A DNA stretch of 64,000 bases from the NCBI RefSeq assembly GCF_036541335.1, contig NZ_JAZHBO010000001.1, positions 930,001-994,000 on the forward strand, written 5' to 3'. Within the stretch, counting starts at the first letter, position 1. Every line of letters begins with the position of its first letter. The notes under the pieces were generated by a model. The model was given only the letters and a program-made list of their open reading frames with translations. It searched no databases and was not told the origin of the DNA. Positions 27,986 through 37,281 of this stretch are shown here, one piece after another. A program made the translations under genes and the position numbers. Source of the stretch: Aquilutibacter rugosus (GTDB lineage: Bacteria > Pseudomonadota > Gammaproteobacteria > Xanthomonadales > Xanthomonadaceae).

Positions 27986-29134
27986 CTACAGGAACAGTTC
28001 CATCAGATCGTTGGTAAAGCGGCGGCCCAGTTCGGTCGGGCAGACCAGATCGCCTTCGACGGTGATCAGCTCGCGTTCCAGCGCCATGGCCAGCGGTTGT
28101 GCGATGACGGCGCGGTCCAGTCCCGTGCGCAGTTCAAACATGCTCAACGGAAAGCCGTCGTTCAAACGCAAGGCGTTCATCATGAACTCGAAGGGTAAAC
28201 GGTCCGCGGTGACCATCTCATCGGTCCCGAAGTTGGCGGGCGTGCCGACAGTGTCCAGATAGACGCGGGGATGTTTGAGCTTGTCGCGTCGGCGAATCTG
28301 CTGCGCGGCGCCTTCGGTGATCTTGCCGTGGGCGCCGGCACCGATTCCCAGATAGTCGCCGTATTGCCAGTAATTGAGATTGTGCTGGCAACGGCGGTTG
28401 TCGCGCGCATAGGCGGAGACTTCGTATTGCTTGAAGCCCGCGGCGGCGAGCGCACTTTGGCATTCCATCTGCATATCCCAGGCGCTGTCGTCGTCGGGCA
28501 GGCGTTCGGGTGGGCGTGCGTAGAACACGGTGTTGGGTTCCAGCGTCAGCTGGTAGTGCGAGATGTGCGTGGGGTTCAGGGCTAGGGCGCGCTCAATGTC
28601 GTGCAGTGCGCCGGCCAGGTCCTGCTCGGGCAGTGCATACATCAGATCGAGATTGATGTTGTCGTAGCCTGCATCCTGCGCCATGCTTACGGCGCGTTCG
28701 GCCTCGCCGCTGTTATGAATACGGCCCAGCGTCTGCAGAGCGCGGTCATCAAAACTCTGGATACCAAAACTCAGGCGATTGATGCCGGCGGCGCGGTAGC
28801 CTTCGAAACGGCCATGTTCTGCGGTGCCGGGGTTGGTCTCTAAAGTAATCTCGCAACCGGGCGCCAGCGATAGCAGGGCAGACGCGCGTTGTAGGAAATC
28901 GTCCATGAATTCCGGCGGCATCAGCGAGGGCGTGCCGCCGCCGAAGAACACGCTATGCACCACGCGGCCCCACACTAAGGGCAAATCCTGTTCGAGATCG
29001 CGGATCAGCGCGTCAACATACTCGCGCCATTGCACCTCGCCGCGGCGCTCATGCGAGTTGAAGTCGCAGTAGGGGCATTTGCGTACGCACCACGGTACGT
29101 GGACATACAGACTGAGCGGCGGGGTACGCAACAT
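27986..29134 (-). CDS. hemW: Radical SAM haem chaperone HemW
   Basis: This 382-residue radical SAM protein has the CxxxCxxC cluster motif (WCVRKCPYCDF) near residue 16-24 and a GGGTPSLM segment. The length and the absence of the extra N-terminal region of HemN fit HemW, a haem-inserting chaperone often misannotated as coproporphyrinogen III oxidase. It is the last gene of the rph-rdgB-hemW unit, starting 12 bases after the rdgB stop. A GC-rich inverted repeat (AGAGCC and GGCTCT) overlaps its 3' end. Confidence 0.92.
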   Translation of the reverse strand: MLRTPPLSLYVHVPWCVRKCPYCDFNSHERRGEVQWREYVDALIRDLEQDLPLVWGRVVHSVFFGGGTPSLMPPEFMDDFLQRASALLSLAPGCEITLETNPGTAEHGRFEGYRAAGINRLSFGIQSFDDRALQTLGRIHNSGEAERAVSMAQDAGYDNINLDLMYALPEQDLAGALHDIERALALNPTHISHYQLTLEPNTVFYARPPERLPDDDSAWDMQMECQSALAAAGFKQYEVSAYARDNRRCQHNLNYWQYGDYLGIGAGAHGKITEGAAQQIRRRDKLKHPRVYLDTVGTPANFGTDEMVTADRLPFEFMMNALRLNDGFPLSMFELRTGLDRAVIAQPLAMALERELITVEGDLVCPTELGRRFTNDLMELFL

Positions 29135-29146
29135 GTGTGGGCGCGC

Positions 29147-29761
29147 TTAGTCGGCCAACAGATCGGGCGCGCGCAAGCGCTCGTGCAGTTTGCGCATGGC
29201 AATGCCGCGATGGCTAATGCCGTTCTTGAAGGCACTGTCGAGCTCTGCAGCCGTCTGACCAAAGCGCGGATCCAGAAACATCGGGTCGTAGCCAAAGCCG
29301 CCTTGGCCACGTTGATCGTCGATGACTTCGCCGTACCAGCGACCCTCGGTCACAATCGGCGCCGGATCGTCGGCGCTGCGCACCATGGCAATGGCAGAAA
29401 TATAGAACGCCGAAAACGGAGCATCGGTCGGCGTGGCTCGCAGCAACTCACGCAACTTGGTCATGTTGGCCTGTGCATTGCCATGTTCACCGGCAAAACG
29501 CGCGCTGTAGAGTCCGGGGCGGAAATCCAGGGCTTCGACACACAATCCGCTGTCATCGGCAATGGCGGGCAAGCCTGTTACCTGCGCAGCATGTCGTGCC
29601 TTGAGGATGGCGTTCTCGATAAAACTCAAGCCGGTTTCATCGGCATCGCTCACGCCCAATTCCTGCTGCGGGATGCACTCCCAGTCGGTGTCAGTGAGCA
29701 GATCCCGAAACTCGGCCAGCTTGCCATTATTGGATGACGCGATGACGATGCGAGTTTTCAT
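29147..29761 (-). CDS. rdgB: XTP/dITP diphosphatase (RdgB/HAM1)
   Basis: This 204-residue house-cleaning enzyme hydrolyses dITP and XTP to monophosphates, keeping damaged purines out of DNA. The nucleotide-binding SSNNGKLAEFRDLL at the N-terminus, the DDSGLCVEALDF segment and the GGFGYDPMFL segment are all present. Its ATG overlaps the RNase PH stop (ATGA), implying translational coupling. Confidence 0.95.
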   Translation of the reverse strand: MKTRIVIASSNNGKLAEFRDLLTDTDWECIPQQELGVSDADETGLSFIENAILKARHAAQVTGLPAIADDSGLCVEALDFRPGLYSARFAGEHGNAQANMTKLRELLRATPTDAPFSAFYISAIAMVRSADDPAPIVTEGRWYGEVIDDQRGQGGFGYDPMFLDPRFGQTAAELDSAFKNGISHRGIAMRKLHERLRAPDLLAD

Positions 29762-30504
29762 GCAGTAACTGACTCCAATGCCTGCCGTTGCAGTTCAATC
29801 AGTTGGGTGATACCCACCGATGCGAGTGCGGTCATCTGCTGCAGTTCTTCCATGCGGAAGGCATGGCCTTCGGCCGTACCTTGCACTTCAATAAAGCCAC
29901 CGCCGTCATTCATCACGACATTCATGTCGGTGTCGCAGTCACTGTCTTCGGCGTAATCGAGATCAAGGACCGGCACGCCGCGGTACACGCCAACCGAAAC
30001 GGCAGCGACCGCACCGAACAGCGGATTGGTCTTGATGTCGCCGCGTTTACGTAGAACGCTGATGGCATCGCACAGTGCCACGTAAGCGCCGGTAATAGCG
30101 GCGGTGCGGGTGCCACCATCGGCCTGCAGAACATCGCAGTCGAGCGTGATGGTGCGTTCGCCCAGGGCCTTGCGGTCAATGCAGGCGCGCAGTGAACGGC
30201 CAATCAGGCGCTGAATCTCGAGCGTGCGGCCACCTTGCTTGCCGCGTGCCGCCTCGCGGTCAACGCGCGTGTGAGTGGAGCCGGGCAGCATGCCGTATTC
30301 GGCGGTGACCCAGCCGTCGCCGGTGCCGCGCAAAAAGCCGGGAGTGCGATTCTCAACCGAAGCCGTGCACAAAACGCGGGTATCACCGAACGAAACGAGT
30401 ACCGAGCCGGCGGCATGGCGGGTAAAGCCGCGCTGCAGGGTGACAGGGCGCAGTTGGTCCGGCGCACGGCCGCTGGGTCGGGAAAAATCGCTGGACATGG
30501 CCAT
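29758..30504 (-). CDS. rph: Ribonuclease PH
   Basis: This 248-residue phosphorolytic exoribonuclease trims tRNA 3' ends. Signature stretches are RPSGRAPDQLRPV at the N-terminus, the GSVLVSFGDTRVLCTASVE strand and RTLEIQRLIGRSLRA. The start at 30504 (MAMSS) is used, with a second ATG two codons later. It is divergent from the YicC gene across 72 bases and is the first gene of rph-rdgB-hemW. Confidence 0.95.
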   Translation of the reverse strand: MAMSSDFSRPSGRAPDQLRPVTLQRGFTRHAAGSVLVSFGDTRVLCTASVENRTPGFLRGTGDGWVTAEYGMLPGSTHTRVDREAARGKQGGRTLEIQRLIGRSLRACIDRKALGERTITLDCDVLQADGGTRTAAITGAYVALCDAISVLRKRGDIKTNPLFGAVAAVSVGVYRGVPVLDLDYAEDSDCDTDMNVVMNDGGGFIEVQGTAEGHAFRMEELQQMTALASVGITQLIELQRQALESVTA

Positions 30505-30576
30505 TTCGCTGTCAAATTACGGGGTTCAAGTTTACCATTGGACATTCCTCGACTATTTAGAACGCCCGCGCACTCC

Positions 30577-31434
30577 ATGATCAAGAGCATGACCGGCTAT
30601 GCCGTCGCCGACCTTCAATGTGACTGGGGGCGCTTGAGCTGCGAGATCCGTTCCGTCAATTCACGGCATCTGGAGTTGTTCGTGCGTGCGCCCGATGAGA
30701 TTCGTGCGCTCGAGCCGCAGGTTCGTCGTCTGGTGCAGGCACGCGTTCAGCGCGGCAAGGTCGAGGTCAATTTCCGCGTCAAACGCGAGTCGAGTGCCGA
30801 TACCTCGGTCAATCGCGATGCGCTCAACCGTTACGCACAGTTGGCAACCGAGCTGAGTGATCAGTTTCCCGGCTTGACCACCGAGTTCGGTCGTTTGCTG
30901 GCATTGCCCGGCGTGCTGCAAGTTCCCGATCTCGAACCGCAGCAAGTCGAGACCGATGTGCTGGCCGTCACCGAAACCGCGCTGGCTGCGTTTATCGAGT
31001 CGCGCGAGCGAGAGGGCGCAGCCTTGTTGCAGGCCATTACGCAACGGGTTGACGGCATTGCCGCCATCGCTGCGCAGGCTCGCGAGTGGGTGCCGATGAT
31101 TCGTGAGGCGCAACGCACCCGCTTGCTGGATCGGCTAGGGGAAATGGCCGCGTCGGTTGATCCTTCGCGCCTGGAACAGGAGCTGGTGCTGGCATTGACC
31201 AAGCTCGATGTCGATGAAGAGTTGGATCGTCTGGACTCGCATGTGGTCGAGGCTCGCCGAGTCCTGGCGCGCGATGAGGCGGTCGGACGCCGTTTGGACT
31301 TCCTGCTGCAGGAATTTAACCGCGAAGCCAATACGTTGGGCTCCAAGTCCGTCGATTCGCGCACGGGCGCCGCGGCGGTTGAGCTCAAGGTGCTGATTGA
31401 TCAGGCCCGTGAGCAGATCCAGAACATCGAGTAA
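30577..31434 (+). CDS. yicC: YicC-family endoribonuclease
   Basis: This 285-residue protein begins MIKSMTGYA, the classic YicC N-terminus, and ends with the DUF1732 region (SLEQEL-type segment through REQIQNIE). Members such as E. coli YicC act as endoribonucleases or adaptors in RNA decay. An in-frame extension to 30235 overlaps rph on the other strand and is rejected. Gmk follows after 9 bases, the usual pairing. Confidence 0.93.
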   Translation: MIKSMTGYAVADLQCDWGRLSCEIRSVNSRHLELFVRAPDEIRALEPQVRRLVQARVQRGKVEVNFRVKRESSADTSVNRDALNRYAQLATELSDQFPGLTTEFGRLLALPGVLQVPDLEPQQVETDVLAVTETALAAFIESREREGAALLQAITQRVDGIAAIAAQAREWVPMIREAQRTRLLDRLGEMAASVDPSRLEQELVLALTKLDVDEELDRLDSHVVEARRVLARDEAVGRRLDFLLQEFNREANTLGSKSVDSRTGAAAVELKVLIDQAREQIQNIE

Positions 31435-31443
31435 AGTGAGTTT

Positions 31444-32058
31444 ATGAGAGGCACACTATTCATCGTTGCCGCGCCCTCGGGTGCCGGTAAATCCAGCGTG
31501 GTCAACGCGGCCATCGCTCGCGATCCGAACATCTCGCTGTCCATTTCCTTTACCTCGCGGGCTCCGCGGCCGGGTGAGCGTCACTCCGAGCACTATCACT
31601 TTGTCGATCGGGCCACCTTTGAGCAGATGATCGAAGAGGGCGAGTTCTTCGAGCACGCGCTGGTCCATGGCGACTGGAAGGGCACCGCCAAGCAGTCCGT
31701 CGAGCCGCAACTGGCCGCCGGTCGCGATGTGCTACTGGAGATTGACTGGCAAGGCGCGCGCCAGGTTCGCGCACAAATGCCGGGTGCCATCAGCGTGTTT
31801 ATTCTGCCGCCCTCAACGTCTGCGCTGGAGCAGCGCATGCGCAACCGCGGTCAGGACAGTGACGATGTGATTCGCCAGCGTCTCGCTGCCGCCCGCGATG
31901 AAATGTCGCACTACGGCGAGTTCGATTACCTCATCGTCAACGAGCATTTTGCGGTGGCGGTCGATGAGATGTGCTCGATCTTTACGGCCTCGCGTCTGCG
32001 TAAGGATCAGCAGGTGGCCCGCCATCAGCCCCTGATCAGTGAGCTGCTGTCCGACTGA
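31444..32058 (+). CDS. gmk: Guanylate kinase
   Basis: This 204-residue P-loop kinase phosphorylates GMP to GDP. The Walker A motif APSGAGKSS, the GMP-binding SFTSRAPRPGE and the LLEIDWQGARQV segment are all present. It lies downstream of yicC and upstream of rpoZ and spoT, the conserved gammaproteobacterial order. Confidence 0.97.
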   Translation: MRGTLFIVAAPSGAGKSSVVNAAIARDPNISLSISFTSRAPRPGERHSEHYHFVDRATFEQMIEEGEFFEHALVHGDWKGTAKQSVEPQLAAGRDVLLEIDWQGARQVRAQMPGAISVFILPPSTSALEQRMRNRGQDSDDVIRQRLAAARDEMSHYGEFDYLIVNEHFAVAVDEMCSIFTASRLRKDQQVARHQPLISELLSD

Positions 32059-32064
32059 GAACGG

Positions 32065-32078
32065 CCGAAGTTTTTCGG
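32065..32078 (+). terminator. Small hairpin after gmk
   Basis: CCGAA-GTTT-TTCGG follows the gmk stop by a few bases. A short A/T-rich stretch rather than a clean T run comes after it, so termination is probably partial. Confidence 0.35.
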
Positions 32079-32137
32079 AATAGTCTTTAAAAACAATGGG
32101 TTACGATGAGCGCTCCGGACCCGGCGCGGCGCGCCTC

Positions 32138-32166
32138 TTGACCGGATGCCGGTCTAGCGTCATAAT
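32138..32166 (+). promoter_or_regulatory. Promoter of rpoZ
   Basis: TTGACC (32138-32143) and CATAAT (32161-32166) have exactly 17 bases between them, about 50 bases before the rpoZ ATG. This is one of the best sigma70 matches in the window. Confidence 0.65.
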
Positions 32167-32214
32167 GTTCAGTTCGAAATTCACAGTGCCGCAATCCGGC
32201 AGGATCTCCATTTC

Positions 32215-32514
32215 ATGGCCCGTATTACCGTAGAAGATTGCCTGCAAAAGGTCGATAACCGCTTTGAGCTGGTCATGGTGGCTGCCAAGCGCGCCCGTCA
32301 GCTCGCCAACGGCGTGGAAGCCACGCTCGATAATCGCGAAACCAAGGACAAGCCGACTGTGCTGGCCCTGCGCGAAATCGCCGAAGGTCTGATCACCGAA
32401 GACTATGTCAACCAAGTCGAAAAGGCCGAACGCGAACGTCGCGAACGCGAAGCCATCGAATGGAAGGCTGCCGAAGTCGTCAGCGACGAAGATCTCGCCC
32501 GCGGCGACGACTGA
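32215..32514 (+). CDS. rpoZ: RNA polymerase omega subunit
   Basis: This 99-residue protein starts MARITVEDCLQKVDNRFELV and contains the KRARQLANG and KPTVLALREIAEG helices of omega, which assists beta' folding and contributes a ppGpp site. Its position just before spoT fits that link. It has its own promoter and a strong terminator directly downstream, so spoT expression must involve read-through or separate initiation. Confidence 0.97.
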   Translation: MARITVEDCLQKVDNRFELVMVAAKRARQLANGVEATLDNRETKDKPTVLALREIAEGLITEDYVNQVEKAERERREREAIEWKAAEVVSDEDLARGDD

Positions 32515-32568
32515 GTTCGATGCACCGGGTCGGACAGTGGTCCGGCTTGCATTGCATTGCAAAGGTAC

Positions 32569-32600
32569 AAAGGCCCTGATGTGTCATCAGGGCCTTTTTT
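32569..32600 (+). terminator. Strong Rho-independent terminator between rpoZ and spoT
   Basis: AAAGGCCCTGATG (32569-32581) pairs perfectly with CATCAGGGCCTTT (32585-32597) around a 3-base loop, and the T run extends to 32600. It ends 13 bases before the spoT ATG. Confidence 0.85.
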
Positions 32601-32613
32601 GTTAATCTTAGAT

Positions 32614-34794
32614 ATGACTTCGATCGAGCCGATTCTGACCACACCGGTAGCACCGTCGCCACCGTCAACGGTGGTGCCGGACTATGTGCTCGATCTGGAG
32701 CGCGCCGCCGCCTATCTGGGCGCTGAGCAGCTCAAGCGTTTGCGTCGTGCCTATGAGATCGGTGCGTCGGCCCATGTCGGCCAGATGCGCAAATCGGGCG
32801 AGCCCTACATCACGCATCCGGTTGCGGTCGCCAAGATCCTGGCCGAGCAGGGTCTGGATGGTGACAGCCTTATTGCCGCCATCCTGCACGACACGATCGA
32901 GGATACGCCGATCACGCGTGACGATCTGGCTCGCGAATTCGGTGAGGATGTCGCTCACATTGTCGAAGGCGTGACCAAACTCGACAAGCTCCAGTTCAAA
33001 GACCGGCATGAGGCCACGGCGGAAAGCTTCCGCAAGATGATGCTGGCCATCGCGCAGGATTTGCGCGTGATCCTGATCAAGCTGGCCGATCGACTGCACA
33101 ACATGCGCACGCTCGGTGCTCAAAGTGCAGAGGCGCGACATCGCATAGCCCGCGAAACGCTCGAGGTCTATGCACCCATCGCGCAGCGTCTCGGTATGAA
33201 CCTGTTCAAGGCCGAGCTGCAGGATCTGGGCTTTAAGGCGATGCATCCGTGGCGCCATGCGGTGCTGCAAAAACGGATTCGTTCGCAGCCGGTGGTGCGG
33301 CGCGAGGCCATGGTCCAGATCGAATCCTCGCTGGCACAGCGCCTGGCGCGCGAAAAACTGCAGCATCGGCTGATCAGTCGCGTTAAATCGCCGTGGAGCA
33401 TCTACACCAAGATGCGCGTCGAGCATAAAACCTTTGCTCAAGTCATGGATGTGTTTGGCTTCCGCCTGGTAATGCGCAACGTCGCCGATTGCTATCACGC
33501 ACTGGGGGTCGTGCATTCACTGTACAAGCCGGTGGATACGCGCTTCCGTGACTTTATTGCGATTCCTAAGGGCAACGGATATCAGTCCCTGCACACCGTG
33601 CTGTTCGGGCCGTATGGTGCGCATGTCGAGGTGCAGATCCGCACTGAGGAAATGGATGCGGTGGCCGAGCGCGGCATTGCGGCGCACTGGACGTACAAGA
33701 ACGGCGGCCGTCAGAGCTCCGCAGAGATGCGGGCGCGTAACTGGATCGAGTCGCTGCTCAGTGACCAGCTCAACACCCAGTCGTCGGTCGAGTTTTACGA
33801 GAGCGTCAAGATCGACCTGTTCCAGGAAGAGGTCTACGTGTTCTCGCCCAAGGGCGACATTCTCAGCTTGCCGCGCAATGCCACGGCGCTGGATTTCGCG
33901 TACATGGTTCACACCGATGTCGGCAATCATGCCGTCACCGCACGCATCAACGGCAAGCTGTCGCCGCTACGAACACAGTTGGGTAATGGGGACCGCGTCG
34001 AGATTGTGACGACGCCGGCTTCGATCCCCAAGCCGCAATGGTTAGAGTTTGTCGTCACGGGCAAGGCGCGCACCGCCATTCGCCAGCAACTGAAACAGCT
34101 CGAGCACGAAGACGCCATCGAGATCGGACATCGCATGCTCGATCGCGCTCTGGAGCAGTTGGGCAGTTCCATTGAGCGCATCCCGGCCGGACGTCTCGAG
34201 TCGTATCTGCAGGACAACAAGATGAATCGGCTCGAGGCCTTGCTGGCGGAGATTGCACTGGGCAACTGGTTGCCGTCGCTCGTTGCGTCGTCCCTGGTGC
34301 AGCAAACGTCTGCAGAGCAGTCGGGCGCCGACGGCAAGCCGATTTATATCCCGCGTGATCGCCTGCTGATCAACGGCACCGAGCGCAATGTCATTAGTTT
34401 TGCTTCGTGCTGCACACCAATCCCCGGCGATGAAGTCATGGGCTTTCATACCGCCGGCAAGGGCATTGTGGTGCACCGTATCGATTGCGCCAACGTGCCC
34501 GACTATCGCAAACATCCCGAGCGCTGGGTCAACGTCGGCTGGGATCGCAAGGTGGCTGGCGACTATACTGCAGCCCTGCGAATGGAACTCGATAACCGCC
34601 AAGGGGCCTTGGCTCAGGTGGCGGCGGCCATTGCCGAAGCGGATTCCAACATTGATCGTGTCGAATATGTCGATCGGGATTCGCTGGTTGGCATCGTCCG
34701 TTTCGTGATCGAAGTGCGCGATCGCAAGCATCTTGCAGATATCATTCGTCGTCTGCGCCGCCTTAAGGTGGTGCTGGGCATCAACCGGATCTAA
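32614..34794 (+). CDS. spoT: Bifunctional (p)ppGpp synthetase/hydrolase (SpoT)
   Basis: This 726-residue RelA/SpoT homologue sets alarmone levels in the stringent response. The HD hydrolase domain is intact (SLIAAILHDTIEDTP, then LADRLHNMRTL). The synthetase domain carries VFGFRLVM and IAIPKGNGYQSLHT. TGS (about residues 400-460) and a C-terminal ACT domain follow. The ATG at 32614 starts the usual N-terminus (PDYVLDLERAAAYL region). It has no Shine-Dalgarno sequence and sits just after the terminator T run. RidA and RecG follow at 2- and 3-base gaps. Confidence 0.95.
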   Translation: MTSIEPILTTPVAPSPPSTVVPDYVLDLERAAAYLGAEQLKRLRRAYEIGASAHVGQMRKSGEPYITHPVAVAKILAEQGLDGDSLIAAILHDTIEDTPITRDDLAREFGEDVAHIVEGVTKLDKLQFKDRHEATAESFRKMMLAIAQDLRVILIKLADRLHNMRTLGAQSAEARHRIARETLEVYAPIAQRLGMNLFKAELQDLGFKAMHPWRHAVLQKRIRSQPVVRREAMVQIESSLAQRLAREKLQHRLISRVKSPWSIYTKMRVEHKTFAQVMDVFGFRLVMRNVADCYHALGVVHSLYKPVDTRFRDFIAIPKGNGYQSLHTVLFGPYGAHVEVQIRTEEMDAVAERGIAAHWTYKNGGRQSSAEMRARNWIESLLSDQLNTQSSVEFYESVKIDLFQEEVYVFSPKGDILSLPRNATALDFAYMVHTDVGNHAVTARINGKLSPLRTQLGNGDRVEIVTTPASIPKPQWLEFVVTGKARTAIRQQLKQLEHEDAIEIGHRMLDRALEQLGSSIERIPAGRLESYLQDNKMNRLEALLAEIALGNWLPSLVASSLVQQTSAEQSGADGKPIYIPRDRLLINGTERNVISFASCCTPIPGDEVMGFHTAGKGIVVHRIDCANVPDYRKHPERWVNVGWDRKVAGDYTAALRMELDNRQGALAQVAAAIAEADSNIDRVEYVDRDSLVGIVRFVIEVRDRKHLADIIRRLRRLKVVLGINRI

Positions 34795-34796
34795 TC

Positions 34797-35183
34797 ATGA
34801 GCAACAGGCAAATCATTCAAACCACCAATGCACCGGCAGCGATCGGTCCGTATTCGCAGGCCGTGCGCGTCGACAATACCGTGTACCTTTCGGGGTGCAT
34901 CCCATTGGATCCGGAAACCGGTCTCGTGGTTGAGGGCGATATCAGCGCGCAAGCCCGTCGTGCCTTCGACAATTTGCAGGCGGTGTGTGAGGCGGCCGGT
35001 GGCTCGCTCAATGATGTGGTCAAGCTGGGCCTGTTTCTGACAAACCTGGGTGACTTTGCGGCGGTCAACTCGGTGATGGCTGACTATTTCGAAGCGCCGT
35101 ATCCTGCACGTTCCACGGTCGAGGTGTCTGCATTGCCGCGCGGCGTGCAGTTCGAAGTGGACGGCATTCTCGTTCTCGAGTAA
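34797..35183 (+). CDS. ridA: RidA-family enamine/imine deaminase
   Basis: This 128-residue protein of the YjgF/YER057c/UK114 family has NAPAAIGPYSQAV at the N-terminus and the substrate-binding arginine in YPARSTVEV. RidA hydrolyses reactive enamine/imine intermediates produced by PLP enzymes. It starts 2 bases after the spoT stop and 3 bases precede recG, a tight three-gene unit. Confidence 0.95.
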   Translation: MSNRQIIQTTNAPAAIGPYSQAVRVDNTVYLSGCIPLDPETGLVVEGDISAQARRAFDNLQAVCEAAGGSLNDVVKLGLFLTNLGDFAAVNSVMADYFEAPYPARSTVEVSALPRGVQFEVDGILVLE

Positions 35184-35186
35184 GGC

Positions 35187-37256
35187 ATGGCCGGCGCCTC
35201 GCTTGGCGCGTTGCGCGGGATCGGTCCCAAGGTGCTGGAGCGCCTGGCGGCCCAGGATATCCGCGAGTTATCGGACCTGTGGTTCTTTCTGCCGCGCGGT
35301 TACGAGGACCGAACGCAGCTGACCTCCGCTGCAGGTTTGCGCGACGGCATTCCGGCGCAAGTGCTGCTCACCATTCAATCCGCCGAACGCGTATTCCGCG
35401 GCAGGCAGCAGTTGCTGGTTGAGGCTGCCGATGAACATGGCGATCGCGTCACGCTACGGTTCTTCCATTTCAACGAAGCGCAACGTCGTTCGTTTCGCGA
35501 AGGGGCTCGTGTCCTAGTCTACGGCGCACCTCGCGTTCGTCTGCTGGGTCGTGATTTCGTGCATCCTGCGTATCGTCTGTTGGGCGATCACGAACAGGTG
35601 GTGCTCGGCGATCGACTGTTGCCGGTGTATCCGGAACTCGAGGGTGCCGGTCCGGGCACGGTGCGGGGCTGGGTTGAGCAAGCGCTCAAAAAGCTGCCGA
35701 CCGGAGAGGAGCTGGAGCTGTTGCCGGCCCACATTTCGCGAGCGCTGCAATTGCCGACGCTGCGCGAGGCCTTGCTGTTCGTGCATCATCCGCCGGTCGG
35801 GACCGACGTCCATTCCATTAAAGACGGTCTGCATCCGGCACAACAACGTCTTGCGTTCGAGGAGCTATTGGCGCATCACTTGAGTCTGCGACGGCAGCGC
35901 CTGTCACAACAGTCCAAAAAAGCGCCGGTACTGAATGATTCGCGCTTGGCAGAGCAACTGCTGCAGCAACTGCCGTATCAGTTGACCGGTGCGCAGCAAC
36001 GCGTACTGGGCGAGATCAGCAACGACCTCAGCGGTGATACGCCCATGCTGCGTCTGTTGCAGGGCGATGTCGGATCCGGCAAAACCATCGTGGCGGCGCT
36101 AAGTGCCTTGTTTGCAGTGGCCAAAGGGCGGCAAGTCGCCGTCATGGCGCCCACGGAACTGCTGGCTGAGCAGCATCTGCGCAATTTCTCGCAGTGGCTG
36201 AAGCCGATGGGGATCAAGGTCGAATGGTTGGCCGGTAAGATCACCGGGCGCAAGCGCGAACAGGCGCTGCAGCGCATTGCCAATGGCGAGGCTCAAGTCG
36301 TAGTTGGCACGCACGCGCTGATGCAGGAGGGTGTCGAATTCGCGAACCTGGCCTTGGTCATCGTGGACGAACAACATCGTTTTGGTGTCCATCAGCGCTT
36401 AGCGCTGCGCGATAAAGGATCCACCGATCAGTACACTGCGCATCAGCTGGTGATGACGGCGACGCCAATCCCACGCACCTTGGCCATGACGGCCTATGCC
36501 GATCTCGATGTGAGTTCGATCGACGAACTGCCGCCGGGTCGAACACCGGTACGCACGGTGGTGTTGCCTGATACGCGACGCGATGAACTCACGCAACGAC
36601 TGATTGATGCCTGCGCGCAGGGACGGCAGGCGTACTGGGTCTGCACACTAATCGAGGAAAGCGACGAGATCGAAGCCCAGGCTGCCGAGGCCGCATATGC
36701 CGAGCTGCAGAAACAGGCTCCGGGTTTGCGCATCGGACTGGTTCATGGCCGCATGAAGCCCGCTGAGAAACAGGCGGTGATGCAGGGTTTCAAAGATCAT
36801 CAGCTCGATGTGCTGGTGGCAACAACCGTGATCGAAGTCGGCGTTGACGTGCCCAATGCATCGCTAATGGTGATTGAAAATGCCGAGCGTCTGGGCCTGG
36901 CGCAGTTGCATCAGTTGCGTGGACGTGTGGGGCGGGGCAGTGCGGTCAGCGATTGCGTGCTGATGTTCCGTGCGCCCTTGTCGGCGATGGCAAAGCAGCG
37001 GCTGCAGGTCATGCGCGAGACCAATGATGGCTTCGTGATTGCGCGTCAGGATCTGGAACTGCGTGGCCCCGGCGAGATTCTGGGCACGCGGCAAACCGGG
37101 CTGGCCGGCTTCCGCTTCGCGGATCTGATGCGCGATGCGGATTTGTTGCCGGTCGTGCAGCAGGTGGCGCAACAGCTGATGGCCGACGACGCGCCGGTTG
37201 TGGATCGGCTGCTGCAGCGCTGGATCGGGTCTTCGCTGCGTTACGCACAGGCGTAA
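35187..37256 (+). CDS. recG: ATP-dependent DNA helicase RecG
   Basis: This 689-residue helicase reverses stalled forks. An N-terminal wedge/OB region (about 1-180) precedes the helicase core with Walker A QGDVGSGKT, the DEQH box VDEQHRFGV, motif VI QLRGRVGRG and the C-terminal TRB segment (ETNDGFVIARQDLELRGPGE). Length is typical. It overlaps no neighbour and directly follows ridA. Confidence 0.97.
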   Translation: MAGASLGALRGIGPKVLERLAAQDIRELSDLWFFLPRGYEDRTQLTSAAGLRDGIPAQVLLTIQSAERVFRGRQQLLVEAADEHGDRVTLRFFHFNEAQRRSFREGARVLVYGAPRVRLLGRDFVHPAYRLLGDHEQVVLGDRLLPVYPELEGAGPGTVRGWVEQALKKLPTGEELELLPAHISRALQLPTLREALLFVHHPPVGTDVHSIKDGLHPAQQRLAFEELLAHHLSLRRQRLSQQSKKAPVLNDSRLAEQLLQQLPYQLTGAQQRVLGEISNDLSGDTPMLRLLQGDVGSGKTIVAALSALFAVAKGRQVAVMAPTELLAEQHLRNFSQWLKPMGIKVEWLAGKITGRKREQALQRIANGEAQVVVGTHALMQEGVEFANLALVIVDEQHRFGVHQRLALRDKGSTDQYTAHQLVMTATPIPRTLAMTAYADLDVSSIDELPPGRTPVRTVVLPDTRRDELTQRLIDACAQGRQAYWVCTLIEESDEIEAQAAEAAYAELQKQAPGLRIGLVHGRMKPAEKQAVMQGFKDHQLDVLVATTVIEVGVDVPNASLMVIENAERLGLAQLHQLRGRVGRGSAVSDCVLMFRAPLSAMAKQRLQVMRETNDGFVIARQDLELRGPGEILGTRQTGLAGFRFADLMRDADLLPVVQQVAQQLMADDAPVVDRLLQRWIGSSLRYAQA

Positions 37257-37281
37257 AACGCAGCTGCGATACACTAGGCCG

